NCBI GenBank assembly: GCA_020026175.1
Contig: JAHHQV010000004.1
Coordinates: forward strand, 7,448-71,447
Origin: Phocaeicola sp.
GTDB taxonomy: Bacteria > Bacteroidota > Bacteroidia > Bacteroidales > Bacteroidaceae
Length of the DNA stretch: 64,000 bases
Direction: 5' to 3'
The notes beneath the pieces are model-generated. The model saw only the letters and a list, made by a program, of their open reading frames with translations. It ran no database searches and was not told the DNA's origin. A program made the position numbers and the translations under genes. Shown in pieces: positions 44,537 to 53,461 of this stretch. Within the stretch, counting starts at the first letter, position 1; each line of letters opens with the position of its first letter.

Positions 44537-44700
44537 TTCTTGTAGTTTATAATCTGCCATGCGGCAACAAGTGTCATGGCCACTGCAATGATGTATTGTT
44601 CTTTTAATACAGCTACTATACCTACAGCCAAAGCTGCAAAGCCGATGACGATTGTAAGAATCGCCATCAGCTGCATTATCTTCTTAGGGTCTTTTGACAT
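44518..44700 (-). CDS. Small two-helix membrane protein
   Basis: A 60-residue protein with two hydrophobic segments (LMAILTIVIGFAALAVGIVAVL and YIIAVAMTLVAAWQII) and a basic C-terminus (NYKKWKIKR). It overlaps the start of nadD and follows gmk by six bases, so it fits the operon and is probably a real gene. No function is recognised. Confidence 0.65.
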   Translation of the reverse strand: MSKDPKKIMQLMAILTIVIGFAALAVGIVAVLKEQYIIAVAMTLVAAWQIINYKKWKIKR

Positions 44701-44706
44701 TCTGTG

Positions 44707-45270
44707 TTATTTTTTGAGGAAGTTACTTATTGTTTCCAATGCATCGGACTGTGCTTTGTCAAGCTCGTCGTTTATTATCACTACGTCAAACTTGTCGGCA
44801 TATCCAAGTTCAAATTCTGCTTTGGCTATACGGCTTTCTATCACTTCGGGGGCATCGGTACCACGTCCGTTCAGTCTTCGGCGCAATTCTTCTACAGAAG
44901 GAGGCTGTATGAATACTGAAAGAGCGCGCTCGCCATAGTATTTCTTTATATTACATCCTCCTACAACATCTACGTCGAATATGACATTCTGTCCTTCGGC
45001 AAGCTGTTTTTCGACCTGAGCCTTCAATGTTCCGTAGAAACGGTCTTGGTAGACTTCTTCGTATTCAAGAAACTCGTCGTTTGTAATTCTTTGTCTGAAC
45101 TCTTCGGGAGTAAGGAAAAAATATTCCACACCGTTCTTTTCGGTACCTCTTGGGGCGCGGCTTGTAGCCGAAATGGAGAATGCCAGATTTAGATTCTGCT
45201 TTAGAAGATAGTTTATGATAGTTGATTTCCCGGAGCCTGATGGGGCTGAAAATATAATAAGTTTACCCAT
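44707..45270 (-). CDS. gmk: Guanylate kinase
   Basis: Phosphorylates GMP to GDP. The P-loop is SAPSGSGKSTI at residues 8-18; the GMP-binding segments SATSRAPRGTEKNGVEYFF and LEYEEVYQDRFYGT are intact. Length (187) is normal. It follows yicC by four bases on the minus strand. Confidence 0.96.
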   Translation of the reverse strand: MGKLIIFSAPSGSGKSTIINYLLKQNLNLAFSISATSRAPRGTEKNGVEYFFLTPEEFRQRITNDEFLEYEEVYQDRFYGTLKAQVEKQLAEGQNVIFDVDVVGGCNIKKYYGERALSVFIQPPSVEELRRRLNGRGTDAPEVIESRIAKAEFELGYADKFDVVIINDELDKAQSDALETISNFLKK

Positions 45271-45274
45271 GATT

Positions 45275-46150
45275 TTACATTACGTTTAGTACTTGTTCTT
45301 TGATTTGTTCGAGTTCGTCTTTCATCTGTACAACGATGTTCTGCATTTCGGCATGATTTGACTTGCTTCCTGTAGTGTTTATTTCACGTCCCATTTCCTG
45401 AGCTATGAAGCCAAGTTTCTTGCCTTGTCCGTGTCCGTTGGCCATAGTTTCGCGGAAGTATTTCAGATGGTTGGCAAGACGCTGCTTTTCTTCGTTGATG
45501 TCTAGCTTTTCGATGTAGTAAATAAGCTCTTGTTCAAGGCGATTCTTGTCGTAGTCTACATCAATTGTTTTTTCCAGTGCATCGGTAATCCTTTCCCTGA
45601 TTTTCGTTACTCTTTCTTTTTCGTAAGGTTCTATAGAGTGAAGCAATGATTCTATGTTGTTTATTTTTTCATTGAATTTCTTTTCCAGGGCTTCACCTTC
45701 CTGTTTGCGGAAATTTACCAATGCGTTGATGGCTTCTTCTACAGTCTTTTTTGCTGCATTCCATTCGTCTTCTTCAAGTGTCTGAATATCTACTTTTGAT
45801 AATACATCGGGCATTCTCAGCAAAGTGTAGAACCAGTCTTGAGGGAGAGGTATGTTGCATGTGTCAGAAATTTCCTTTATTTGGTTGTAGTAGTTCTGTA
45901 CCAAGGCTTTGTTTATAGGAGTGGCTGCTTCTGTGGCATCCTTTTCTATCCATAGGCAGAAGTCAACTTTTCCGCGTTCCAGATTCTTTGCAATCATATT
46001 TCGTATTTCCATCTCTTTTTCTCTGTATAGAGGTGCTATTCGGGCTGAGATGTCAAGTGCCTTGCTGTTTAGTGATTTGATTTCTACGACTATTTTCTTG
46101 TCGTTGTATGTTATGGTAGATTTACCATAACCTGTCATTGACTGTATCAT
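45275..46150 (-). CDS. YicC-family endoribonuclease
   Basis: A 291-residue YicC/YloC protein, beginning MIQSMTGYGKSTI and ending with the conserved EINTTGSKSNHAEMQNIVVQMKDELEQIKEQ segment. E. coli YicC has been reported as an endoribonuclease that acts on a small RNA. It is the first gene of the yicC-gmk-small protein-nadD operon and divergent from tsaB. Confidence 0.93.
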   Translation of the reverse strand: MIQSMTGYGKSTITYNDKKIVVEIKSLNSKALDISARIAPLYREKEMEIRNMIAKNLERGKVDFCLWIEKDATEAATPINKALVQNYYNQIKEISDTCNIPLPQDWFYTLLRMPDVLSKVDIQTLEEDEWNAAKKTVEEAINALVNFRKQEGEALEKKFNEKINNIESLLHSIEPYEKERVTKIRERITDALEKTIDVDYDKNRLEQELIYYIEKLDINEEKQRLANHLKYFRETMANGHGQGKKLGFIAQEMGREINTTGSKSNHAEMQNIVVQMKDELEQIKEQVLNVM

Positions 46151-46169
46151 AACAAATTTTATTTTTTTG

Positions 46170-46177
46170 CAAAAGTA
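46170..46177 (-). promoter_or_regulatory. -7 box for the yicC-gmk-nadD operon
   Basis: Reads TACTTTTG on the minus strand, 20 bases before the yicC ATG. Confidence 0.5.
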
Positions 46178-46221
46178 AGGAAAAGAAAGGAATTTATAGA
46201 AATAGACTAGGATAAAAAGTG

Positions 46222-46229
46222 TATATTTG
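46222..46229 (+). promoter_or_regulatory. -7 box for tsaB
   Basis: TATATTTG lies 27 bases before the tsaB ATG. Confidence 0.55.
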
Positions 46230-46255
46230 CAGACTATAATACATAAAAAGTAACT

Positions 46256-46945
46256 ATGTCGTGCATTTTACATATTGAAACTTCAACAGAAGTTTGTTCT
46301 GTTTCTGTAAGTCAGGACGGAATGTCTATTTTCACTAAGGAAGATTTTAACGGTCCTTCTCATGCCACTCTGTTGGGAGTGTTTGTTGATGAGGCTTTGT
46401 CCTTTGTAGATAATCATGCCATACCTTTGGATGCAGTAGCAGTAAGTTGTGGCCCCGGTTCTTATACAGGTCTTAGGATAGGCGTTTCTATGGCGAAGGG
46501 TGTTTGCTATGGCCGCAATATACCGCTGATAGGTCTTCCTACGCTTGAGGTGATGTGTGTGCCTGTTCTTTTGGAACATGATATTCCAGAGGATGCACTT
46601 CTTTGTCCTATGATAGATGCGCGCCGTATGGAGGTTTATGCAGTTGTTTATGACCGCTCGTTGAAGGCTGTCAGAGAAATTGGTGCAGATATAATAGATG
46701 AAAGTTCTTATGCTGAGTTTTTGGAAGACCGCCCTGTTTACTTCTTTGGTAACGGTGCTGCCAAATGCAAGGAAAAGATTACTCATAAGAACGCCCGCTT
46801 TATAGATGATGTACATCCGCTTGCCAAATGGATGTTTCCTTTGGCAGAGAAGGCTGTAGCTAAGGAAGACTTTAAGGATGTGGCTTATTTTGAGCCTTTC
46901 TACTTGAAGGAATTTGTGGCTTCAACTCCAAAGAAGCTGCTGTGA
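46256..46945 (+). CDS. tsaB: tRNA threonylcarbamoyladenosine biosynthesis protein TsaB
   Basis: A 229-residue ASKHA-fold protein that forms the TsaBD heterodimer for the t6A37 tRNA modification. It begins CILHIETSTEVCSVSVSQDG and has the conserved SCGPGSYTGLRIGVSMAKG near residue 65. It starts a plus-strand run of core genes that goes on to rseP. Confidence 0.94.
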   Translation: MSCILHIETSTEVCSVSVSQDGMSIFTKEDFNGPSHATLLGVFVDEALSFVDNHAIPLDAVAVSCGPGSYTGLRIGVSMAKGVCYGRNIPLIGLPTLEVMCVPVLLEHDIPEDALLCPMIDARRMEVYAVVYDRSLKAVREIGADIIDESSYAEFLEDRPVYFFGNGAAKCKEKITHKNARFIDDVHPLAKWMFPLAEKAVAKEDFKDVAYFEPFYLKEFVASTPKKLL

Positions 46946-46995
46946 TACCCCAAAAAAATGAATTATACGATAGTTTAATATCTTAACAAAAAAAA

Positions 46996-47601
46996 ATGGA
47001 ATATAATACGCAACAACGTCGACTTCCTCTTCCTGAATATGGAAGAAGTGTGCAGAATATGGTAGATCATGCTCTGACTATTGAAGACCGCGAACAGCGT
47101 CAGATCTGTGCAAACACTATTGTTAAAATCATGCGTGGAATGTTTCCTCAACTGAAAGATACTGCCGAGGTAAACCAAAGGCTTTGGGATCATCTTGCCA
47201 TTATGTCCGATTTTAAGTTGGATATCGATTATCCTGTAGAGATTGTGAGAAAAGAAAGCCTGGATGTAAAGCCTGAAAAAGTGCCATATCCACAGTCGAA
47301 ACTGAAATATCGTCACTACGGACGTTTTGTTCAGGATATGATAGATGTAGCTGTAAAATATGAAGAAGGTGAAGAGAAGAGGCAACTGGTTAATCTTATA
47401 GCCAACCAGATGAGGAAAGACTATTTGGCATGGAATAAAGACAGTATGGATAATCAGAAGATAGTGGAAGATCTGTTCGAACTTTCGGAAGGCAAGATTA
47501 AAGTGGCATTGGAAGACATAAAGTTCTTTGACTTGCGTAGCAATAATCAGCGCCGTCGTAATAACAACAACAACAATCAGCAGAGAAAACGAAATGGTTA
47601 G
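46996..47601 (+). CDS. DUF4290-family protein
   Basis: A 201-residue protein matching the Bacteroidetes family DUF4290 by layout: EYNTQQRRLPLPEYGRSVQNM at the start, IANQMRKDYLAWNKDS near residue 137, and a low-complexity Asn/Arg tail (RRRNNNNNNQQRKRNG). The function is unknown; the basic tail suggests contact with nucleic acid. It lies directly upstream of murA, its usual position in this phylum. Confidence 0.85.
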   Translation: MEYNTQQRRLPLPEYGRSVQNMVDHALTIEDREQRQICANTIVKIMRGMFPQLKDTAEVNQRLWDHLAIMSDFKLDIDYPVEIVRKESLDVKPEKVPYPQSKLKYRHYGRFVQDMIDVAVKYEEGEEKRQLVNLIANQMRKDYLAWNKDSMDNQKIVEDLFELSEGKIKVALEDIKFFDLRSNNQRRRNNNNNNQQRKRNG

Positions 47602-47656
47602 TATGGATTCTCTGAAAAAATATAATGACTAATAATTTCTAAATACTGATTTGGCT

Positions 47657-48961
47657 ATGGGCTCATTTGTGATAGAGGGTGGACATAAGCTTAGTGGGGA
47701 GATTGTTCCTCAAGGAGCTAAGAACGAGGTCCTTCAGATTTTGTGTGCAGTTCTGCTAACCGGTGAAGAGGTTACGGTAAATAATATTCCGAATATTCTT
47801 GATGTGAACAATCTTATTGAACTTCTCAGGGATATGGGAGTTGCTGTGTCTAAACTTAGTGCAGACTCTTATTCGTTCAAGGCGGATAATGTGAATATGG
47901 AATATCTGGAGAGTGAGGAATTTCTTTTGAAATGCTCAAAACTGCGTGGCTCTGTTATGCTTATTGGACCATTGTTGGCCAGATTTGGCAAGGCTATGAT
48001 TTCAAAGCCGGGCGGAGATAAGATAGGACGCCGCCGACTGGACACTCATTTTATCGGTATTCAGAAATTGGGGGCTTCTTTCTGCTTTGATGCGGAGAGG
48101 GGAGTGTATGTGCTTTCGGCAGACAAACTTAAAGGTACATATATGTTGCTCGATGAGGCATCTGTAACCGGTACTGCAAATATTGTGATGGCAGCGGTGC
48201 TGGCCGAAGGAATTACTACTATATATAATGCTGCGTGCGAACCGTATTTGCAGCAATTATGTAAGATGCTCAACTCTATGGGAGCTAAGATTTCGGGCAT
48301 AGCCTCTAATCTTCTTACTATAGAGGGTGTGAGTGAACTTAAAGGATGTGTGCATACCGTACTTCCTGACATGATTGAGGTGGGTAGCTTTATAGCTATG
48401 GCTGCAATGACAAGAAGCGAGATAACTATAAAGAACGTGTCGTATGATAATTTGGGAATTATCCCCGATAGCTTCCGCCGTCTTGGAATAAAGGTAGAGC
48501 AGAAGGGTGATGATATATTTATACCGTCGCAGGAACATTATGAGATAGAGTCTTTTATAGATGGTTCTATAATGACTATATCCGATGCACCTTGGCCCGG
48601 ACTTACTCCCGACTTGCTTAGTGTGATGCTCGTTGTGGCTACTCAGGCAAAGGGCAGTGTACTTATTCATCAGAAAATGTTCGAGAGCCGTTTGTTCTTT
48701 GTTGACAAACTTATAGACATGGGAGCTCAGATTATTCTTTGTGACCCTCACAGGGCAGTGGTGATTGGTCATGACCATAATTTCAGCCTGCGTGGAGGTA
48801 ATGTAACTTCGCCTGATATACGTGCCGGTATAGCATTGCTTATTGCGGCACTTGGAGCTGAGGGTACTACAAGAATACATAATATAGAGCAGATAGACCG
48901 TGGATATCAGAATATCGAACAGCGTCTTACGGCTTTGGGCGCAAGAATTACGAGAATTTGA
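47657..48961 (+). CDS. murA: UDP-N-acetylglucosamine 1-carboxyvinyltransferase
   Basis: First committed step of peptidoglycan synthesis: adds enolpyruvate from PEP to UDP-GlcNAc. The ATG at 47657 is preferred to the TTG two codons earlier. The 434 residues show the two-domain EPSP-synthase-like fold, with GAKNEVLQ near residue 19 and the active-site loop PGGDKIGRRRLD near 118-129. E. coli has Cys115 (PGGCTIG) at this point; here it is Asp121 (codon 48017-48019). Enzymes with Asp there are active but are not alkylated by fosfomycin. Confidence 0.95.
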   Translation: MGSFVIEGGHKLSGEIVPQGAKNEVLQILCAVLLTGEEVTVNNIPNILDVNNLIELLRDMGVAVSKLSADSYSFKADNVNMEYLESEEFLLKCSKLRGSVMLIGPLLARFGKAMISKPGGDKIGRRRLDTHFIGIQKLGASFCFDAERGVYVLSADKLKGTYMLLDEASVTGTANIVMAAVLAEGITTIYNAACEPYLQQLCKMLNSMGAKISGIASNLLTIEGVSELKGCVHTVLPDMIEVGSFIAMAAMTRSEITIKNVSYDNLGIIPDSFRRLGIKVEQKGDDIFIPSQEHYEIESFIDGSIMTISDAPWPGLTPDLLSVMLVVATQAKGSVLIHQKMFESRLFFVDKLIDMGAQIILCDPHRAVVIGHDHNFSLRGGNVTSPDIRAGIALLIAALGAEGTTRIHNIEQIDRGYQNIEQRLTALGARITRI

Positions 48962-49001
48962 TATTGTGATGGTTTTTGGTTTTGACGAATAGTGAAAGTT
49001 T

Positions 49002-49514
49002 ATGATAAAGAAAGATGAAGTTTATAAAATAGGAGTGATAAACAAGCCGCACGGAGTGAAGGGTGAGGTTACATTCACTTTTACCGATGATATATTCGAC
49101 CGTGTGGATTGTGATTATCTTATTCTGATGATGGATGGTATTCTTGTGCCTTTTTTTATTGAGGAATACAGATTTCGTTCGGACAATGCTGCCATAGTGA
49201 AATTTGAAGATGTTGACTCGGCAGAAAAAGCACGTATGTTTACCAATGTAGAGGTGTATTTCCCAGTTAAGTTTGCCGATGAACAGGATGAGATTTCTTC
49301 ATGGGGCTATTTTATCGGTTTTGGTGTTGATGATGTAAATCATGGATGTCTGGGTAGAATAGTTGATGTGGACGATGCTACTATGAATATCCTGTTTATC
49401 ATAGAAAGAGAAGACGGTGAAGAACTTATGCTCCCTGCACACGAGGAATTTATTTTAGATGTTGATAAGAAAAAGAAAATTGTGAAGGTGAATATTCCTG
49501 AAGGTCTGTTGTAG
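49002..49514 (+). CDS. rimM: Ribosome maturation factor RimM
   Basis: A 170-residue protein with the RimM N-terminal barrel (YKIGVINKPHGVKGEVTFTF) and the C-terminal PRC-barrel (LMLPAHEEFILDVDKKKKIVKVNIPEGLL). It assists 30S head assembly by binding S19. It lies 40 bases after murA on the same strand. Confidence 0.95.
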   Translation: MIKKDEVYKIGVINKPHGVKGEVTFTFTDDIFDRVDCDYLILMMDGILVPFFIEEYRFRSDNAAIVKFEDVDSAEKARMFTNVEVYFPVKFADEQDEISSWGYFIGFGVDDVNHGCLGRIVDVDDATMNILFIIEREDGEELMLPAHEEFILDVDKKKKIVKVNIPEGLL

Positions 49515-49574
49515 AATGAAAATTTTGCAACAGACTGTTGAAACAAGAAATAAAAGTATTTGTATTTTGATAAG

Positions 49575-50456
49575 ATGAAAAAGGGTAGAAAGGCTTTTTG
49601 GAGGAACTTTAAGTTTAAGTACAAACTTACCATAATAAATGAGAATACTCTTGAAGAGGTGGTAGGGATTCATGTCTCTAAACTGAACGGACTGTCTGTC
49701 TTGTTGTCTTTCTGTTCGGTAATCTTTCTTGTGGCTGCGTTTATAATAATATATACACCGTTAAGAAATTATCTTCCGGGATATATGAACTCTGAAACGC
49801 GCGAAATGGTTGTGACCAATGCTTTGAGGGTTGACTCGCTCAAATTGGCACTTGAAAAGCAAAACAGATATATCATGAGTATTCAAGATATATTCAGCGG
49901 AAACGTAAAAGTGGATTCAGTACAATCTATAGATTCTCTCACAAAACTGCGCTCAGAACAGCTTATGGAACGCTCTGTAGAGGAAGAGAAGTTCAGAAAG
50001 AAATACGAAGAAAATGAAAGATATAATCTGCGAAATGTTGCCGATAAGGCTTCAGCTTCGGGGCTTTTGTTCTATCGTCCCGTAAATGGTATAGTAGAGG
50101 ATGCTTTTTCACCGGATAATGGAATGAACGGTGTAAGATTGTCTTCTGGAGTATCAGAAAATGTTTTGGCTGTTTTGGACGGAACTGTCATATCGGCTCA
50201 GTATACTGCCGGACAAGGATACGTCATAATGGTGCAACATGTGCAGAATTTTATAAGTATATATAAGAATTGCGGTGTCCTGATGAGGAAGGCTGGTGAT
50301 AGTGTCAAGGGAGGTGATGTGATAGCTGTCATGCGAGGAATTAAAGAACTTTCTCGTGATGAAGCTGATAAAAAGAAACAAGACCACTCTTACCTTACTT
50401 TTGAACTTTGGCATAGAGGCTCTCCTGTGGATCCGGAAAAGTTTGTGGTGTTTTAG
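49575..50456 (+). CDS. M23-like (LytM) membrane protein without zinc ligands
   Basis: A 293-residue protein; the ATG at 49575 (MKKGRKAFWRNF) is chosen over a TTG at 49560. One transmembrane helix (about residues 40-62), a coiled coil (about 90-150) and a C-terminal LytM-like domain are seen. In active M23 peptidases the zinc ligands lie in HxGxD and HLHFEL motifs; here they read MNGVRL and YLTFEL, and YAHL reads IYKN. All ligands are lost, as in EnvC/NlpD-type activators of amidases. This is probably a cell-wall hydrolase regulator; inference. Confidence 0.85.
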   Translation: MKKGRKAFWRNFKFKYKLTIINENTLEEVVGIHVSKLNGLSVLLSFCSVIFLVAAFIIIYTPLRNYLPGYMNSETREMVVTNALRVDSLKLALEKQNRYIMSIQDIFSGNVKVDSVQSIDSLTKLRSEQLMERSVEEEKFRKKYEENERYNLRNVADKASASGLLFYRPVNGIVEDAFSPDNGMNGVRLSSGVSENVLAVLDGTVISAQYTAGQGYVIMVQHVQNFISIYKNCGVLMRKAGDSVKGGDVIAVMRGIKELSRDEADKKKQDHSYLTFELWHRGSPVDPEKFVVF

Positions 50457-50517
50457 TCATGGTATATAACTATGATGTTGATTTATATACCGCAATCTAC
50501 AGATAAATCAAAATCTT

Positions 50518-51675
50518 ATGAAGAAACAGATAGCAATTTTGGGCTCTACGGGTTCTATTGGAACTCAGGCCCTGCAAGTAGTGGATGAGCATCCTGATTT
50601 ATACGAAGTTTATGCCATTACTGCAAATAATAGTGTAGAACTGCTTGTAGAACAGGCCAGGAAATTCAATCCGGAGGTGGTAGTTATTGCAAATGAAGAC
50701 AAGTATCAGTTTCTGAAGGATGCTTTGTCTGACTTGCCTATTAAGGTGTATGCCGGTGCAGATGCCATTTGTGATGTAGTCGAATCTTCACCTATAGATA
50801 TTGTTCTTACCGCAATGGTGGGATATGCCGGACTTCGCCCTACAATCAATGCTATTCAGGCAGGGAAGACTATAGCTTTAGCAAATAAGGAGACTCTTGT
50901 AGTGGCTGGTGAACTTATTACAGAACTAGCCGGACAATATCGTACACCTATACTGCCTGTCGACTCCGAACATTCGGCTATATTCCAGTGCCTTGAAATG
51001 AATAATCCTATAAGCAAGGTTATACTTACGGCTTCGGGAGGACCTTTTAGAGGCTTTTCTTTGGAGCAATTTAAAGCTGTTACAAAAGAACAGGCACTGA
51101 AACATCCTAACTGGAGTATGGGGGCCAAGATTACTATAGACTCGGCTTCGATGATGAACAAAGGCTTTGAGGTGATAGAGGCTAAATGGCTCTTTGGAGT
51201 GAAACCTGAGGATATTGAAGTGGTGGTACACCCTCAGTCGGTGATACATTCTATGGTGGAATTTGTAGATGGAGCGGTGAAGGCTCAGCTTGGTGTTCCG
51301 GATATGAGACTCCCTATCCAGTTTGCATTCTCGTATCCTAAGAGGGTAAAACTATCGGGCGAAAGACTTGATTTCATGAAATGTAATACTCTTACTTTCG
51401 AAAAGCCAGACATGAAGTTATTCCGTAACCTTGCCTTTGCTTATGAAGCGATGAATCGTGGAGGCAATATGCCTTGCATCCTCAATGCAGCCAATGAAGT
51501 GGTGGTAGCTGCTTTCCTTAAAAATAATATATCTTTCTTGGGAATGAGCGATGTGATAGAGAAAACGATGCAGAAAGTGGACTTTATAAAGAGTCCTAAA
51601 TATCAAGACTATGTTGAGACAGATGCTGTAGCACGCCGTATTGCTGCTGAATATGTAATTAATGCCGGATTCTAG
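50518..51675 (+). CDS. dxr: 1-deoxy-D-xylulose 5-phosphate reductoisomerase
   Basis: Second step of the methylerythritol phosphate isoprenoid pathway, which supplies precursors to UppS. The 385 residues carry the NADPH motif LGSTGSIGTQAL at residues 7-18, the substrate loop TASGGPFRGF, ALKHPNWSMGAKITIDSASMMNKG (too long to quote as one motif; it spans about 196-219) and the metal-binding DSEHSA. It lies 62 bases after the M23-like gene and before rseP. Confidence 0.96.
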   Translation: MKKQIAILGSTGSIGTQALQVVDEHPDLYEVYAITANNSVELLVEQARKFNPEVVVIANEDKYQFLKDALSDLPIKVYAGADAICDVVESSPIDIVLTAMVGYAGLRPTINAIQAGKTIALANKETLVVAGELITELAGQYRTPILPVDSEHSAIFQCLEMNNPISKVILTASGGPFRGFSLEQFKAVTKEQALKHPNWSMGAKITIDSASMMNKGFEVIEAKWLFGVKPEDIEVVVHPQSVIHSMVEFVDGAVKAQLGVPDMRLPIQFAFSYPKRVKLSGERLDFMKCNTLTFEKPDMKLFRNLAFAYEAMNRGGNMPCILNAANEVVVAAFLKNNISFLGMSDVIEKTMQKVDFIKSPKYQDYVETDAVARRIAAEYVINAGF

Positions 51676-51743
51676 ATTGATGCAGCCGGCTGATTGTTGG
51701 ATAATTAATAATTAAAAATTTAAACTAAGATTTATAAAGACCG

Positions 51744-53084
51744 ATGGAAACATTTTTGATTCGTGCCCTTCAGTTGATACTGAGCTTGTCGCTTCTGGTG
51801 ATTGTTCACGAGGGAGGACATTTCTTCTTTGCCCGTCTTTTTAAGATAAAGGTGGAGAAATTCTATATATTTTTTGACCCGTGGTTCTCATTGTTTAAAT
51901 ACAAGCCTAAGAACAGTGATACCGAATATGGTGTTGGATGGTTGCCTTTGGGTGGATACTGTAAGATAGCGGGTATGATAGACGAGTCTATGGATACCGA
52001 ACAGATGAAACAGCCTGCACAATCGTGGGAGTTTCGCTCTAAACCAGCATGGCAGAGACTGTTTGTAATGATAGGTGGTGTTATGATGAACTTTATTCTT
52101 GCCTTGTTCATTTATTCCATGATACTTTTTACATGGGGAGACAATTATATAGCTTTGAAAGATATGAGCTATGGACTGAAGTTTAATGAAACTGCGCAGA
52201 ATATAGGTTTCCGTGACGGAGATATTCTTTTGAGCGCAGATGGTGTAGAACTGGAACGCTTCGGAATGGATATGATTCGAAGTGTGGTAGAGGCTGATTC
52301 TGTCAAAGTACTTAGAAAAGGCAAGGAAGTGAGCATATTGATGCCTGAACTTAGTCTTATTGAAGTGGCAAAGGAAGATCCTATGTTTATGGATTTGTTT
52401 TATCCTAATGTAGTTGATTCTGTATTTCCTGGAGGAAGTTTCGATAAGGCAGGTATAAAGAAGGGTGACAAACTTGTTGGTTTCAACGGAAAACCGATTG
52501 ATTCGTGGAATGTTTTTGTGGAATATCTGTCCGACTTGAAACTTAGAGCCGAGGTGGAGGAAAAATCAAGTTTCGAGTTTTCTTTGGCATATTCGCGTGC
52601 TGGTGTTATGGATACTGTAATGGTACATACAGGTGAAAAATTCACTATTGCAGCTTTATGTAGCTTGTCGGACTACAAGTATACAACAAAAACTTATGGG
52701 TTGATGGAGTCGTTTCCTGCCGGTGCTGCCTTAGGTATAAATACAATGAAAGGGTACGTTAACGACCTGAAGTATGTTTTTACCAAAGAGGGGGCTTCAA
52801 GTGTAGGAGGATTTGCTACAATAGGAAGTATATTCCCTTCTACATGGGATTGGCATAGATTCTGGTCTATGACAGCTTTTCTTTCTATTATACTTGCAGT
52901 GATGAATATACTTCCTATTCCTGCATTGGACGGAGGTCATGTATTGTTCCTGATCTACGAGATCGTGGCAAGACGCAAGCCTAGCGAAAGGTTCCTTGAA
53001 TATGCACAGATTGTAGGCATGTTCCTTCTTTTTGGTTTGCTTATTTGGGCAAATTTTAATGATATGTTGAAATATTTATTCTGA
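51744..53084 (+). CDS. rseP: Site-2 intramembrane metalloprotease RseP
   Basis: A 446-residue zinc protease of the inner membrane. The zinc site HEGGH is at residues 22-26; the distal motif NILPIPALDGGH is near 390. One or two PDZ-like segments lie between about 130 and 290. Family members cut anti-sigma factors and signal-peptide remnants. It follows dxr as in many bacteria. Confidence 0.94.
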   Translation: METFLIRALQLILSLSLLVIVHEGGHFFFARLFKIKVEKFYIFFDPWFSLFKYKPKNSDTEYGVGWLPLGGYCKIAGMIDESMDTEQMKQPAQSWEFRSKPAWQRLFVMIGGVMMNFILALFIYSMILFTWGDNYIALKDMSYGLKFNETAQNIGFRDGDILLSADGVELERFGMDMIRSVVEADSVKVLRKGKEVSILMPELSLIEVAKEDPMFMDLFYPNVVDSVFPGGSFDKAGIKKGDKLVGFNGKPIDSWNVFVEYLSDLKLRAEVEEKSSFEFSLAYSRAGVMDTVMVHTGEKFTIAALCSLSDYKYTTKTYGLMESFPAGAALGINTMKGYVNDLKYVFTKEGASSVGGFATIGSIFPSTWDWHRFWSMTAFLSIILAVMNILPIPALDGGHVLFLIYEIVARRKPSERFLEYAQIVGMFLLFGLLIWANFNDMLKYLF

Positions 53085-53461
53085 TAGATAAAAAACTGTT
53101 TTCTGACAGATAGGATAGATGTGATAAGTTGGCAAGGTTTTTATATAAATGAGAAATCTTGTCAACTTCTTTACTGATAAAACTCCTTTATTTTAATACA
53201 TGAATGTAGCAAATAAGCCTGTGTAGAACACTTAGGCTGTGGAATATTGCAGGTATGCAGTGCTTGCTGCCATTAAGGCTTCATTATGTCTCTAGTTTAA
53301 ATCAAGATGATTTCACATCACTGGTGATATTTTCTTTGGGTATAACCTTCCAAAGTGGAGAATTGTGGTGTGTATTTCACAAGGGCTGTGTATATTCTTT
53401 GCTGTATTAAAAATCAAGAATCGTATTTATTCATAAACCTTAATTCGATATAATATTAAAA
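53085..53461 (+). other. Intergenic stretch after rseP
   Basis: A hairpin at 53127-53167 (arms of 14 bases with two G-U pairs) may end the rseP transcript. The rest has no ORF, no tRNA-like cloverleaf and no clean TAnnTTTG box close to the next start, so the promoter of the peptidase gene is not identified. Confidence 0.5.
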
